A DNA stretch of 32,828 nt from Acidobacteriota bacterium (GCA_023265365.1 JAHFTY010000017.1:1-32828), one strand, 5' to 3'. Counted from the stretch's first letter, positions 7,828 to 16,482 are shown. Notes: generated by a model from the sequence alone, not told the origin. Translations and numbers: made by a program.

Positions 7828-10320
7828 ATGGTCAGCACGGAAGTCATCCACAAAATCGGTAAAGAAGTCGGTGCATCCCCGTCGCGCGTGGAAGCCACGC
7901 TGAAACTGCTCGAAGAAGGCGCCACCATCCCGTTCATCGCCCGCTATCGCAAGGAAGCCACCGGCAACCTCGACGAAGTCAAGATCCGCGACATCGACGA
8001 ACGGCGCACCTATTACGGGGGCCTCGACGAACGCCGTGCAACGATTCTGGCATCGATCGAAAAACAGGGGCTCTTGACCGATGAGTTGAAGGCGAAGATT
8101 CAAACCACTCTCACGAAGAGCGAACTCGAAGACGCCTACCTGCCGTTCAAACCGAAACGCAAGAGCAAGGCCCGGCTCGCGATCGAACGCGGACTGCAGC
8201 CGCTGGCCGAATACATCTGGGAGCAGGTTGGTGCGGAAGATGTCGAGAACCGGGCCCAGGAATTCGTGAATCTCGAGAAAGGCGTGAACTCGCTCGACGA
8301 GGCGTTGGAAGGCGCCCTGCACATCATCGCGGAACGGGTCGCGGAAAATTCCGGGTTTCGCAACATGCTTCGAGACGAGCTGTTCCGGAAAGGAATACTG
8401 CGCGCGCGCGTGGTGAAGGGGAAGGAAGCCGAGAAGACGAAGTACGAGATGTACTACAACTTCGAGGAAGCCGTACCCAAAATCCCTTCTCATCGCGTTC
8501 TGGCGATTCGGCGGGGCACCCGCGAGAACATCCTGACCTACACGATCGACATGGAGAAGGACAAGATCATCGAAGCGATCGCGTCCGCCGTGATCAAAGA
8601 CCGGGCATCGATGTTCAACACGCACCTTGAACGCGCGATTCGCGACGGTTTCGAACGCCTGCTGGAGCCCTCCATTCAGAACGAAGTGAAGTCGTTCCTC
8701 CGCGAGCGTGCCGAAGCGGACGCCATCAGGGTGTTCGAAGAGAATCTCCGGACCCTTCTGCTGGCCGCGCCGGCGGGCCCGATCGGTGTGATCGGCATCG
8801 ATCCCGGTCTGCGGACCGGCTGCAAGATCGCGGTTGTCGACCAGACGGGAAAGTTTCTCGAAAACCAGACGATCTATCCGACCGAGCCGAAGAAGGACGT
8901 CGAGGGGGCGGAAAAGATACTTCTCGAGTTGATCGAACGGCACAACGTGCGGGGAATCGCGATCGGAAACGGTACGGCTTCCCGCGAAACGGAATCGTTT
9001 GTCCGGTCGGTGCTCGAAAAGAACCAGAAAGAAATTTTTTCCGTCGTCGTCAACGAGTCGGGCGCTTCGGTCTACTCGGCCTCGAAACGTGCGCGTGAAG
9101 AGTTTCCAAAATTGGACGTGACCGTTCGCGGCGCGATCTCGATTGCCCGGCGCCTGCAGGACCCTCTTGCGGAGCTGGTGAAGATCGACCCGAAATCGAT
9201 TGGAGTCGGTCAGTATCAGCACGATGTCGACCAGAAGAAGCTCAGACTCAGTCTCGCTGCGGCAGTGGAGTCCTGTGTCAACAGGGTCGGTGTGGATCTG
9301 AACACGGCGTCCGTCGATCTGCTGCGATACGTTTCGGGCATCGGCGAGAAACTGGCTGAAGGCATCGTTTCTTTCCGCGACAAGAATGGCGCCTTCAAGT
9401 CGCGCGTGCAGCTTCAGGAGATCGAAGGCTTCGGCGCCAGGGCGTTCGTGCAGGCCGCCGGTTTCCTCCGAATCAAGGATGGTGAAAACCCGCTGGATCG
9501 TACGTCCGTTCATCCCGAGTCGTACTCGATTGTCGAACGTATGGCATCGTCGCTCGGCCTGAGCGTCGCGGATCTGATCGAAAATTCGGAAAAGGTCAGC
9601 GCTGTCGACTTCAAATCGTTTGAAGCGGAGGCCGGACGCTACACGCTGGGCGACATCCGGGAGGAATTGCTGAAGCCGGGACGCGATCCGCGCGATCGGT
9701 TCGTCCTGCCGAAGTTCCGTGACGATGTGAAGGCGATCGGGGACCTGGTCCAGGACATGGAGTTGGAAGGCACGGTCACGAACGTCACCAACTTTGGAGC
9801 GTTTGTGGATCTCGGCGTCCATCAGGACGGGCTCGTGCATATTTCCGAGTTGTCCCACAAGTTCGTCCAGGATGCCCGTCAGGCCGTCAAGGTCGGCGAG
9901 GTCGTGAAAGTCAAAGTCATCGGCGTCGACGCCGGCATGAAGCGCATCAGCCTTTCGATGAAAGCCCTGCAGCCGAAGCCGCCGCGTCCGCCGCGCCGGA
10001 AGAAAGCGGCGAAACCTCAGGGTGAAACGGTTGCGGCTCAGCCGCAGTCTCAGCCGAATCCTGCCGAAGGACGGAAAGAAAGGCCGCGTCCGCCTCGTCC
10101 GCAACAACCCCGTTCGCCGCGTCCGGAGCGCAAGCCCGAAAGTCGGCCGGAAGGTCCACGGCCGCCGGGAACGGAGGCCGGCCAGGCAAGGCCGGAGCGG
10201 CCTCGTCCGGAGAAGCAGGACCGCCCGCCGCGTCCACAGAAGGAGACGGTGCCGGTTCCACCGCTGTCGATGGAAGAAAAGATCCGCCTTCTGAAGGAAA
10301 AGTTTTCTTCCGCCCGCTAG
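7828..10320 (+). CDS. tex: Tex-family S1 RNA-binding transcription accessory protein
   Basis: An 830-residue nucleic-acid-binding protein. The N-terminal helical Tex region is followed by a YqgF/RNase H-like domain (GVIGIDPGLRTGCK at about 321-334), then helix-hairpin-helix repeats (about 495-551: YVSGIGEKLAEGIVSFR and IEGFGARAFVQAAG). The S1 domain at about 646-714 carries GTVTNVTNFGAFVDLGVHQDG and GLVHISELS. In relatives Tex affects transcription and RNA decay. Unlike the usual form of about 720-770 residues, residues 715-815 are a Pro/Arg/Lys-rich low-complexity tail (repeated RPPRP, RPERP), ending in a short helix, SMEEKIRLLKEKF. The ATG at 7828 has no Shine-Dalgarno. A large antisense open frame across the gene is a composition artefact. 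Confidence 0.96.
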   Translation: MVSTEVIHKIGKEVGASPSRVEATLKLLEEGATIPFIARYRKEATGNLDEVKIRDIDERRTYYGGLDERRATILASIEKQGLLTDELKAKIQTTLTKSELEDAYLPFKPKRKSKARLAIERGLQPLAEYIWEQVGAEDVENRAQEFVNLEKGVNSLDEALEGALHIIAERVAENSGFRNMLRDELFRKGILRARVVKGKEAEKTKYEMYYNFEEAVPKIPSHRVLAIRRGTRENILTYTIDMEKDKIIEAIASAVIKDRASMFNTHLERAIRDGFERLLEPSIQNEVKSFLRERAEADAIRVFEENLRTLLLAAPAGPIGVIGIDPGLRTGCKIAVVDQTGKFLENQTIYPTEPKKDVEGAEKILLELIERHNVRGIAIGNGTASRETESFVRSVLEKNQKEIFSVVVNESGASVYSASKRAREEFPKLDVTVRGAISIARRLQDPLAELVKIDPKSIGVGQYQHDVDQKKLRLSLAAAVESCVNRVGVDLNTASVDLLRYVSGIGEKLAEGIVSFRDKNGAFKSRVQLQEIEGFGARAFVQAAGFLRIKDGENPLDRTSVHPESYSIVERMASSLGLSVADLIENSEKVSAVDFKSFEAEAGRYTLGDIREELLKPGRDPRDRFVLPKFRDDVKAIGDLVQDMELEGTVTNVTNFGAFVDLGVHQDGLVHISELSHKFVQDARQAVKVGEVVKVKVIGVDAGMKRISLSMKALQPKPPRPPRRKKAAKPQGETVAAQPQSQPNPAEGRKERPRPPRPQQPRSPRPERKPESRPEGPRPPGTEAGQARPERPRPEKQDRPPRPQKETVPVPPLSMEEKIRLLKEKFSSAR

Positions 10321-10365
10321 TCGTGGAACCTCGGCAGTAATCAATCCGTACATGCATCGTATAAG

Positions 10366-11595
10366 ATGGCGACGATGAATTTTGTCGAGTCCGTCCTCAT
10401 CGCACTGGCTTCGCTTCGCGCGAACCGCCTGCGCTCGCTGCTCACACTGCTCGGAGTCGTGATCGGGGTGACGACCGTGATCACGGTCGTCTCGTTCATT
10501 TCGGGGCTCAACAATTACGTCGAAACGAAGATCTTCAATCTCGGACCGGACGTCTTCATCGTGAGCCGCGCCTCACAGGTCATTACTTCTCTCGACGAGT
10601 TCCTGGAATCCCAAAAACGCAAGATGGTCACCATGGACGATCTGGCCGCGGTTCGCGCCGGTTGCACGAGCTGCAGGGCGGTCGGTGCGACGTTCCAGTC
10701 CAACGCCACGGTGAAGTATGGCCGGGATTTTCTGTCGCAGACTCCGGTGTTCAACTACACCCAGGAAATGATGATGATGCGCGGAATGGATTTGGGGGCG
10801 GGACGCGGTATCACGGACTACGACGTCGAGCACAGCCGGCCGATCTGCGTCATTGGGACGGAGGTGGCCGAGACGTTGTTTGCCGGGGTGGATCCGATCG
10901 GAAAGACGCTTCAGGTTGCGGATCAGGAATTCGAGATTGTCGGCGTTGGGGTGAAGCAGGGAAGTTCGCTCGGGACCTCTCTGGACAAGTGGGTTGCCCT
11001 GCCGATCTCGGTCGGCCTCAAGATGTTCGGCTCCCGGCGCTCGGTGCAGATCTATGGGAAAGCGAGAACGGAACGGCAACTGAACGAAGCGGAGGATCAG
11101 GCGCGCCTGGTACTGAGGATTCGGCGCCACGTGCCGTACGGCGCGAAGGACGACTTTGCCATCTCGGGCAATCAGACTTTCCTGGACCTGTGGGCGAGCA
11201 TCAGCCGCGCTTTCTTCGCGGTGACGATTGGCATCGCGTCGATCTCGCTGGTGGTCGGTGGAATCGTCGTGATGAACATCATGCTCGTTTCCGTTACGGA
11301 ACGGACCCGCGAGATCGGCGTCAGGAAAGCGCTTGGCGCGCGGCGCAGGGACATCATGCTCCAGTTCCTCATCGAGTCGGCGACGCTGTCGCTTGTCGGA
11401 GGATTGATCGGCATTGCGCTCGGTTCGGCCGTCGCCTTGACCGTCGCCAGTTTCACTCCGCTGCCCGCGGTCATCAAATGGTGGGCGATCGCTCTCGCAA
11501 TTTTCGTATCGACCGGCGTCGGGCTTTTCTTCGGAATCTATCCCGCAAACAAGGCCGCGAATCTCGATCCCATTGTGGCACTGCGCTATGAATGA
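10366..11595 (+). CDS. MacB/FtsX-type ABC transporter permease 1
   Basis: A 409-residue inner-membrane permease: N-terminal helix (about 20-45, LRSLLTLLGVVIGVTTVITVV), a periplasmic MacB core domain (about 50-270), then three C-terminal helices with the FtsX signature VTERTREIGVRKALGARRRDI. This class exports peptides, lipids or drugs, or acts mechanically on the periplasm, when joined to a LolD/MacB-type ATPase. No ATPase is nearby in the window. The frame can start at ATG 10366 or ATG 10375 (MNFVESVLIAL). A TATAAG box ends at 10365, nine bases before the second ATG, which favours 10375 if that box is the -10. It overlaps the next permease by 8 nt. Confidence 0.92.
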   Translation: MATMNFVESVLIALASLRANRLRSLLTLLGVVIGVTTVITVVSFISGLNNYVETKIFNLGPDVFIVSRASQVITSLDEFLESQKRKMVTMDDLAAVRAGCTSCRAVGATFQSNATVKYGRDFLSQTPVFNYTQEMMMMRGMDLGAGRGITDYDVEHSRPICVIGTEVAETLFAGVDPIGKTLQVADQEFEIVGVGVKQGSSLGTSLDKWVALPISVGLKMFGSRRSVQIYGKARTERQLNEAEDQARLVLRIRRHVPYGAKDDFAISGNQTFLDLWASISRAFFAVTIGIASISLVVGGIVVMNIMLVSVTERTREIGVRKALGARRRDIMLQFLIESATLSLVGGLIGIALGSAVALTVASFTPLPAVIKWWAIALAIFVSTGVGLFFGIYPANKAANLDPIVALRYE

Positions 11596-12832
11596 AACGC
11601 TGGCGCTGGCCCTCGACTCTTTGGTGAAGAACAAGCTGCGGTCGCTGCTCACCGTTCTTGGAATTGTCATTGGCGTGACCACGGTCATTGGAATGTCGTC
11701 GATCATCAGCGGCTTGAACAACTTCATTGTCGGGGCGATCCAGGGAATCGGCTCAAACGTGATTTTTATCGGGAAGTTCGGTCCGACGACGGGACGCATA
11801 ACTCCGGAAATACTGAACCGGAAAGACCTGACCATTGAGGACGCCGAGGCGATTCGGGAGTTGCCGACGATTCAATCCGTGGCGCCCATTCTGCAGCGCC
11901 GCCAATTTGCAACGAACGCCAAGCAGTACGTCGTCAAGTACAAGGATCAAACCGCGCGAAACACGATCATTCAGGGAGTGACGCCGAGTTTCCAGCAGGT
12001 GTTGAGCCTGGCCATTCAATCCGGCAGGTGGATCAACGATGCGGACCATAAGCACCGGGTGAACGTGGTGGTGCTCGGCTATGGGACCGCGAATACGCTG
12101 TTCCCTTCCGGTGTGGAGCCGGTGGACAAGGAAGTCGAGATCGAGGGAACGGTATTCCGGGTCATCGGCGTGTTGGAGAAGCGGAAGGATTCGCTGACCG
12201 GCGGAGACAATCCGAACGACAACCTCATCGCGATTCCGATCGGAACTTTCAGAAAAATGCATCCCGAGGCGCGAGACGTTCAGATTGGGGCAAAGCCCAT
12301 TTCGCAGGAGGCGTTGCCCCGGGCTCTGGACCAGATCGAAAACCTGCTGAGGCAGCGGAGAGGCGTGCCGCCAAACAAGGACAGCGACTTCGCGCTTTTC
12401 ACGCAGGACGCGATCATCGATATCTGGAATCAGATTTCGAGTGGCATTTTTGCCGTGATGCTGGCGATTTCTTCGGTGGCGCTTATGGTCGGAGGCGTCG
12501 GGGTGATGAACATCATGCTGGTGTCTGTCACGGAGCGGACCCGGGAAATCGGCGTGCGGAAAGCGATCGGGGCGACACGCCGGCACATCATGAGGCAGTT
12601 CCTGTTCGAGGCGATGGTGCTGACCGGAGTCGGAGGGATACTTGGGATTCTCGCCGGCGGCGGCGTGACATTGCTAATCCGGCTTATCGTTCCGTTCCTG
12701 CCGGCGCAGATGTCGGTTTTCTGGACCACGGTTGGATTCTGCACGTCTGTCGGAACGGGCCTCCTCTTCGGAATCTATCCCGCCTACCGCGCCGCGATGC
12801 TTGACCCCATCGAAGCATTGCGGTACGAATAA
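11588..12832 (+). CDS. MacB/FtsX-type ABC transporter permease 2
   Basis: A 414-residue paralogue of the preceding gene with the same layout: N-terminal helix (SLLTVLGIVIGVTTVIGM), MacB-type periplasmic core, and C-terminal three-helix FtsX domain with VTERTREIGVRKAIGATRRHI. The ATG at 11588 lies within the last codons of permease 1 (TATGAATGA), so the two are coupled in translation. Two permeases made together suggest a heterodimer, which would need one ATP-binding subunit encoded elsewhere. The frame stays open 5 codons upstream to a GTG, which I rejected because MNETLALALDSL matches the family start. Confidence 0.92.
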   Translation: MNETLALALDSLVKNKLRSLLTVLGIVIGVTTVIGMSSIISGLNNFIVGAIQGIGSNVIFIGKFGPTTGRITPEILNRKDLTIEDAEAIRELPTIQSVAPILQRRQFATNAKQYVVKYKDQTARNTIIQGVTPSFQQVLSLAIQSGRWINDADHKHRVNVVVLGYGTANTLFPSGVEPVDKEVEIEGTVFRVIGVLEKRKDSLTGGDNPNDNLIAIPIGTFRKMHPEARDVQIGAKPISQEALPRALDQIENLLRQRRGVPPNKDSDFALFTQDAIIDIWNQISSGIFAVMLAISSVALMVGGVGVMNIMLVSVTERTREIGVRKAIGATRRHIMRQFLFEAMVLTGVGGILGILAGGGVTLLIRLIVPFLPAQMSVFWTTVGFCTSVGTGLLFGIYPAYRAAMLDPIEALRYE

Positions 12833-12855
12833 TACCCTCAAAAAAGGAGACATCC

Positions 12856-13962
12856 ATGCGAAAGCTGTTACTGGCCACGTGTCTGGTCCTGCTTGGATCC
12901 AGCGTGATCCTCGCTCAGAAACATACAATCATCGCTCTCGGGCACAATGACTTCAGCGTCAATGAAATCGATCCCGCGACAGGGAAAACCGTTCAGAAGT
13001 TCACTGCCAAAAATCAGCCGCACGAAGCCGCGATTTCGCCGGACGGAAAAACAATCTACGCCTCCGTTCCGCAGGCCGGCCACGTTGTGATTCTCGGACC
13101 GACCCTGGAAGAAAAAGCCAGGATCGAGACCCCGTTCTTTCACGGCCGTACGCCGCAACCTCCCGCCGCCCCCCGTGGCGGAGGACAGCGTGGCGGTCAG
13201 CGCGGCGGCGGAGAAGGCGTCGGCGCACCGGCGATGGTGGGTGAGAGCGCGCCGGACAGTTCGTCGCCCCATGGCATGGGCCTGAACACGGACGGAAGCA
13301 AACTCTACATCGGCGTCGAAAACGGGGATGTGCCGGGTGTCGTCGTGTACGACACGAAGGCGAACAAAGTCCTCAAGAAGATCGATCTGGTGTTGAAGGG
13401 CGGCCACTATCTTCAGGTCCAGCCGAAAACGGACAAGGTGTACTACCCGCACCGCACCGATAACCGCGTCATCGTGATCGACGGCAAGACCGACACGATC
13501 AGGAAAATCATCGATGTTCCCGGCGGGCCGGTCGGCGTCGATTTCGCGCCGAACGGCGAGGTCTGGATTCATGGCGATGGAAACAACGGCATCGAAGGCA
13601 CCGTGACCGTGATCGACAGTAAGACCGACACGATCAGCAAGACCATCCAGACTCCCGGGAAAGGCGCGGGGCGGATGGCGGTTTCGCCGAACGGGAAGTT
13701 TGCGGCATCGACCCACGGGGACTCCAAAGACGTGGCCATCATCGACGCCGAAAAGAAGGAAGTCATCGCCAGCGTGGAAGTGGGCGGTCTCGGTTTCCCG
13801 CTGTTCTCGCCGGACAGCGCAATGCTCTATGTGATGGTTTCTCCGCTCAGCGAAATCGCCGCCATCGATCTGAAAACGATGAAGGTCGTGAACCGCTGGA
13901 AAGCGGGGCAGTCGACCTTTGGAGGCGGCATCCGTTACACAAACGGCCGGACATCGAACTGA
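12856..13962 (+). CDS. secreted YncE-like beta-propeller protein
   Basis: A 368-residue protein with a clear signal peptide (RKLLLATCLVLLGSSVILA, cleavage near residue 20). The remainder is a seven-bladed propeller of the YncE/40-residue type. Repeated blade signatures are visible: EIDPATGKTVQKF, AAISPDGKTIYAS, VIDGKTDTIRKI, VIDSKTDTISKTI, MAVSPNGKFAAS and IIDAEKKEVIASVEVGG. A Gly/Arg-rich loop (RGGGQRGGQRGGG, about 106-118) is inserted between blades 2 and 3 and looks disordered. AAAAAAGGAGA gives a strong ribosome binding site 6 nt before the ATG. It follows the permease pair by 23 nt, so an export-linked role is possible but unproved. The function of YncE-like proteins is not well defined. 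Confidence 0.88.
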   Translation: MRKLLLATCLVLLGSSVILAQKHTIIALGHNDFSVNEIDPATGKTVQKFTAKNQPHEAAISPDGKTIYASVPQAGHVVILGPTLEEKARIETPFFHGRTPQPPAAPRGGGQRGGQRGGGEGVGAPAMVGESAPDSSSPHGMGLNTDGSKLYIGVENGDVPGVVVYDTKANKVLKKIDLVLKGGHYLQVQPKTDKVYYPHRTDNRVIVIDGKTDTIRKIIDVPGGPVGVDFAPNGEVWIHGDGNNGIEGTVTVIDSKTDTISKTIQTPGKGAGRMAVSPNGKFAASTHGDSKDVAIIDAEKKEVIASVEVGGLGFPLFSPDSAMLYVMVSPLSEIAAIDLKTMKVVNRWKAGQSTFGGGIRYTNGRTSN

Positions 13963-13969
13963 CCCGCGA

Positions 13970-13975
13970 TACAAT
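13970..13975 (+). promoter_or_regulatory. TACAAT -10-like box 6 nt before the TPR gene start
   Basis: TACAAT is followed by six bases (TCCGGA) and then the ATG at 13982. A transcript from this box would begin at or next to the start codon, as in leaderless genes. No -35 hexamer is evident and no Shine-Dalgarno is present. Confidence 0.4.
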
Positions 13976-13981
13976 TCCGGA

Positions 13982-14317
13982 ATGACTAAAGAGGAATACT
14001 TCGAGAAGGCCGTGGACGCGTTCGGGGAAGACAGGCTGGACGACGCGATCGAGACGTACAAGAAAGCGTTGGAAATCGACCCGAATTACCAGGACGCGCT
14101 CCACGGTTTGGGCATGGCGCTGCACCATCGAGGCCGGGTCGACGAGGCCATCGACGTCGCCGGGCAACTGATTGCGATCGACCCGGACGATATCCTTGCG
14201 CATACCAGTCTTTCCATGTTTTATATGTCTCAGGGCAAGATCGAGGAGGCGGAAAAGGAAGGAAATGCCGCCCGGATCCTGGGATGGAAACAAGAACTCC
14301 GAAAGGACCCTAAATAG
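13982..14317 (+). CDS. small TPR-repeat protein
   Basis: A 111-residue cytoplasmic protein (no signal peptide) made of about three tetratricopeptide repeats. Unit 1 is EEYFEKAVDAFGEDRLDDAIETYKKALEIDPN split over residues 4-35. Unit 2 is YQDALHGLGMALHHRGRVDEAI (37-58) and unit 3 AHTSLSMFYMSQGKIEEAEKE (73-93). The TPR signature residues (A8, Y26, A29, P34) are in place. TPRs are protein-binding scaffolds; small TPR proteins often act with pili or secretion ATPases, and a PilB-like gene follows after 83 nt. I placed the start at ATG 13982, right after a TACAAT box; the frame is open 21 codons further upstream but inside the YncE-like gene. Confidence 0.8.
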   Translation: MTKEEYFEKAVDAFGEDRLDDAIETYKKALEIDPNYQDALHGLGMALHHRGRVDEAIDVAGQLIAIDPDDILAHTSLSMFYMSQGKIEEAEKEGNAARILGWKQELRKDPK

Positions 14318-14327
14318 GCTGAAACTC

Positions 14328-14380
14328 GCTTGGCGTTTGACTTTGCGCCGGTCCCGATGAGAGACTGGCGCAACGCAAGC
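14328..14380 (+). promoter_or_regulatory. structured leader upstream of the PilB-like gene
   Basis: The 83-bp gap holds an 11-bp stem TTGCGCCGGTC (14343-14353) / GACTGGCGCAA (14363-14373) with one G.U pair and a 9-nt loop. It can be enclosed by GCTTG-g-CG (14328-14335) / CGCAAGC (14374-14380). A competing hairpin GGCG (14332-14335) / CGCC (14346-14349) excludes the main stem. There is no U-run, so it does not look like an intrinsic terminator. The piece GCGCAACGCAAGCC faintly recalls the conserved strand of GEMM (c-di-GMP-I) riboswitches, but the rest of that motif is not found. Confidence 0.35.
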
Positions 14381-14400
14381 CTTCCGAAGATGTGGGGTCA

Positions 14401-16482
14401 ATGTCTGCTGTAGCGGTCGAATCTGATCAACTCGTTCAGTTCCTAAAGAACGTCAAACTCTTCGCCGAACTTAGTCCGGAAAGCCTCGCGAAGCTCGGAA
14501 CCTGCCTCAAGACGGCCGAGTTTCCGCCGGCCGAGGTCATTGTTCGCGAAGGGGCCCCCGGCGTATCGATGTACATCATCAAGTCGGGGCTGGTCGAGGT
14601 TCGCAAAAAGGATCCCGCCACCGGAATCGACTTCCTCGTCGCCCAGCTCAGCTCCGGCGCCGCCGTCGGTGAAATGTCCCTCCTCACCGGCAAGCCGCGG
14701 TCGGCGACCGTTTCGACGGTCCAGCCCACCGTCGTTTTTACGCTGACGCGCGCCGACTTCCGGAATCTGCTGACGCAGCATCCGGAAATTTCACTCGGTC
14801 TGGCCCGCATCCTTGCGGAGCGTCTCGAAGATGCCACCAAGCAGGTCGGCATCGAGTACGTCAGTCTTCTCAAAGGCAACTTCGATCCTCGAGTCGTCGG
14901 GCTGATTCCACAGTCCGTGGTGCAACTCCACAAGGTCGTGCCCATCGCCTTCGTGAACAACTCGGTCACGCTGGCCATGGTGAATCCTTCGAATCTCGTC
15001 GCTTTCGACGACGTCCGCCGCTACATCAAGGGCGTCATCATCGAGCCGGTGGTCTGTACCGAAGACGATTTCCGGAAGTTCCTCGAGCAGGTCTATCCCA
15101 ATCTGATGGGAGTCAAAGAGGAGGCGAAGAAGGAGATCATCGATCGTTCCCAGGCGGAGCGCAAAGAGGACAAGAAAAAAGACGAGAAGAAGAAGTCCAT
15201 GATGGACCAGCCGATGCAGAGTCTCGAGGAGCTGCAGAACGAGATCCTCGGCGGCCTCGAGGTTCAGGACCAGGAAGAAGAAAAAGTCGCCAACAGCATG
15301 GAGCTGACGAGCGCGTCCGAGGACGCCCCGGTGGTCCGGCTGGCCAACAATATCCTCGCCGTCGCCATCAAGAAGGGCGCCAGCGACATCCATATCGAGC
15401 CTCAGGAAAAGGGAGTCGTCCTGCGGCTGCGCGTGGACGGCGTGCTGCGAGTCGAGAATATTCTCTCGAAGAAGATCCAGCTGCCGCTGGCGTCCCGTTT
15501 CAAGATTCTTGCCCGGCTCGACATTTCGGAACGGCGTCTGCCCCAGGACGGACGCATCTCCATCAAGATTGACGATCGCGGCATCGACTTCCGTGTCTCG
15601 ACGGTCCCCGCGAAGTTCGGCGAAAAGATCGTCATGCGTATTCTCGACAAGAGCGGATCGCTGCTCCCACTCGACAAGATCATCGTGCATACGCCCACCG
15701 TCGAAAAGCTGCGATGGATGATCAACCAGCCCTACGGCATCATCTACGTGACCGGACCGACGGGTTCCGGAAAAACCACCTCGCTGTACAGTTCGCTCAA
15801 CGAAATCAACTCGCCGGAAATCAATATTTCCACCGCCGAAGACCCGATCGAATACGATCTCGCGGGTCTCTGCCAGGTTCAGACGCACAAGGATATCGGG
15901 CTCGATTTCGCGCGCATCCTTCGCGCATTCCTCCGGCAGGACCCGGACGTCATTCTCGTCGGTGAAACTCGCGACACGGAAACCGCTAAGATTTCCGTCG
16001 AAGCCGCGCTCACCGGCCATCTCGTGTTTACGACGCTCCATACCAACGATGCGTGCAGCTCGTTTACGCGTCTGGAAGAGATGGGAATCGAGCCGTTCCT
16101 GATGGGGAACTCGACCATCGGCATTCTTGCTCAGCGCCTTGCCCGCCGAATCTGCGGGAAGTGCAAGAAGGAAGTCGAGGTCGACGATACGACTCTCGGC
16201 TACTTCGGGTACAACCGCGAAACCGCGCCGAAGTTCTACAAGGGCGAGGGATGCGAGAGGTGCAGCGGGTCGGGCTATAAAGGCCGCGTCGGTATTTACG
16301 AGCTGCTGCTGATGAACGAAGAACTGAAACGGACCGTTTCCAACGGCGCGAAAACCGACGAGATCAAACGCGTCGCCATCGAAAGCGGCATGATCGATCT
16401 CAAGCACTACGCCATGATCCTCATGGCGGAAGGCCACACCACCGTCGAAGAAGTTCTGACGAACCTGGTCGTTTCCGAGTAG
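14401..16482 (+). CDS. PilB/GspE-type assembly ATPase with N-terminal cyclic-nucleotide-binding domain
   Basis: A 693-residue cytoplasmic secretion ATPase that should power type IV pilus or type II secretion assembly. Residues 10-140 form a cNMP-binding (CRP-like) domain with an intact phosphate-binding cassette GEMSLLTGKPRSATV (90-104; E91, R100). Residues about 150-232 match the second half of the T2SSE_N/MshEN domain. A Lys/Glu-rich linker follows (237-300). The ATPase core has Walker A GPTGSGKTT (452-460), Asp box AEDPIEYD (479-486), Walker B LRQDPDVILVGE (511-522), His box TTLHTND (544-550) and the zinc cysteines C585/C588/C618/C621. ATG 14401 was chosen; an in-frame GTG lies at 14392. 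The fused sensor suggests direct nucleotide control. No other pilus gene is in the window. Confidence 0.93.
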   Translation: MSAVAVESDQLVQFLKNVKLFAELSPESLAKLGTCLKTAEFPPAEVIVREGAPGVSMYIIKSGLVEVRKKDPATGIDFLVAQLSSGAAVGEMSLLTGKPRSATVSTVQPTVVFTLTRADFRNLLTQHPEISLGLARILAERLEDATKQVGIEYVSLLKGNFDPRVVGLIPQSVVQLHKVVPIAFVNNSVTLAMVNPSNLVAFDDVRRYIKGVIIEPVVCTEDDFRKFLEQVYPNLMGVKEEAKKEIIDRSQAERKEDKKKDEKKKSMMDQPMQSLEELQNEILGGLEVQDQEEEKVANSMELTSASEDAPVVRLANNILAVAIKKGASDIHIEPQEKGVVLRLRVDGVLRVENILSKKIQLPLASRFKILARLDISERRLPQDGRISIKIDDRGIDFRVSTVPAKFGEKIVMRILDKSGSLLPLDKIIVHTPTVEKLRWMINQPYGIIYVTGPTGSGKTTSLYSSLNEINSPEINISTAEDPIEYDLAGLCQVQTHKDIGLDFARILRAFLRQDPDVILVGETRDTETAKISVEAALTGHLVFTTLHTNDACSSFTRLEEMGIEPFLMGNSTIGILAQRLARRICGKCKKEVEVDDTTLGYFGYNRETAPKFYKGEGCERCSGSGYKGRVGIYELLLMNEELKRTVSNGAKTDEIKRVAIESGMIDLKHYAMILMAEGHTTVEEVLTNLVVSE

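Noticed and set aside
7816-10353. An 845-codon open frame antisense to tex.
   Set aside because: It mirrors tex codon by codon, is very Arg/Leu/Phe-rich and matches no domain. High G+C at third positions of tex removes stops on the other strand.
14331-14346. A sigma-54-like promoter (TTGGCG ... TTTGC) before the PilB-like gene.
   Set aside because: The GG and GC pairs are 11 bp apart rather than the strict 10 bp, and no enhancer-type site was seen.
14345-14373. Intrinsic terminator after the TPR gene.
   Set aside because: The hairpin is strong but no T-run follows it; the next bases are CGCAAGCC.
14362-14390. A c-di-GMP-I (GEMM) riboswitch.
   Set aside because: Only GCGCAACGCAAGCC resembles the motif. 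The GGCAAACC partner strand, the GNRA-capped helix and the tetraloop receptor are not present.
14791-16437. A 548-codon antisense frame over the PilB-like gene, and a similar one (24307-26019) over the carboxylase gene.
   Set aside because: Both overlap clear, complete genes and have His/Asp/Val-biased shadow composition with no domain.
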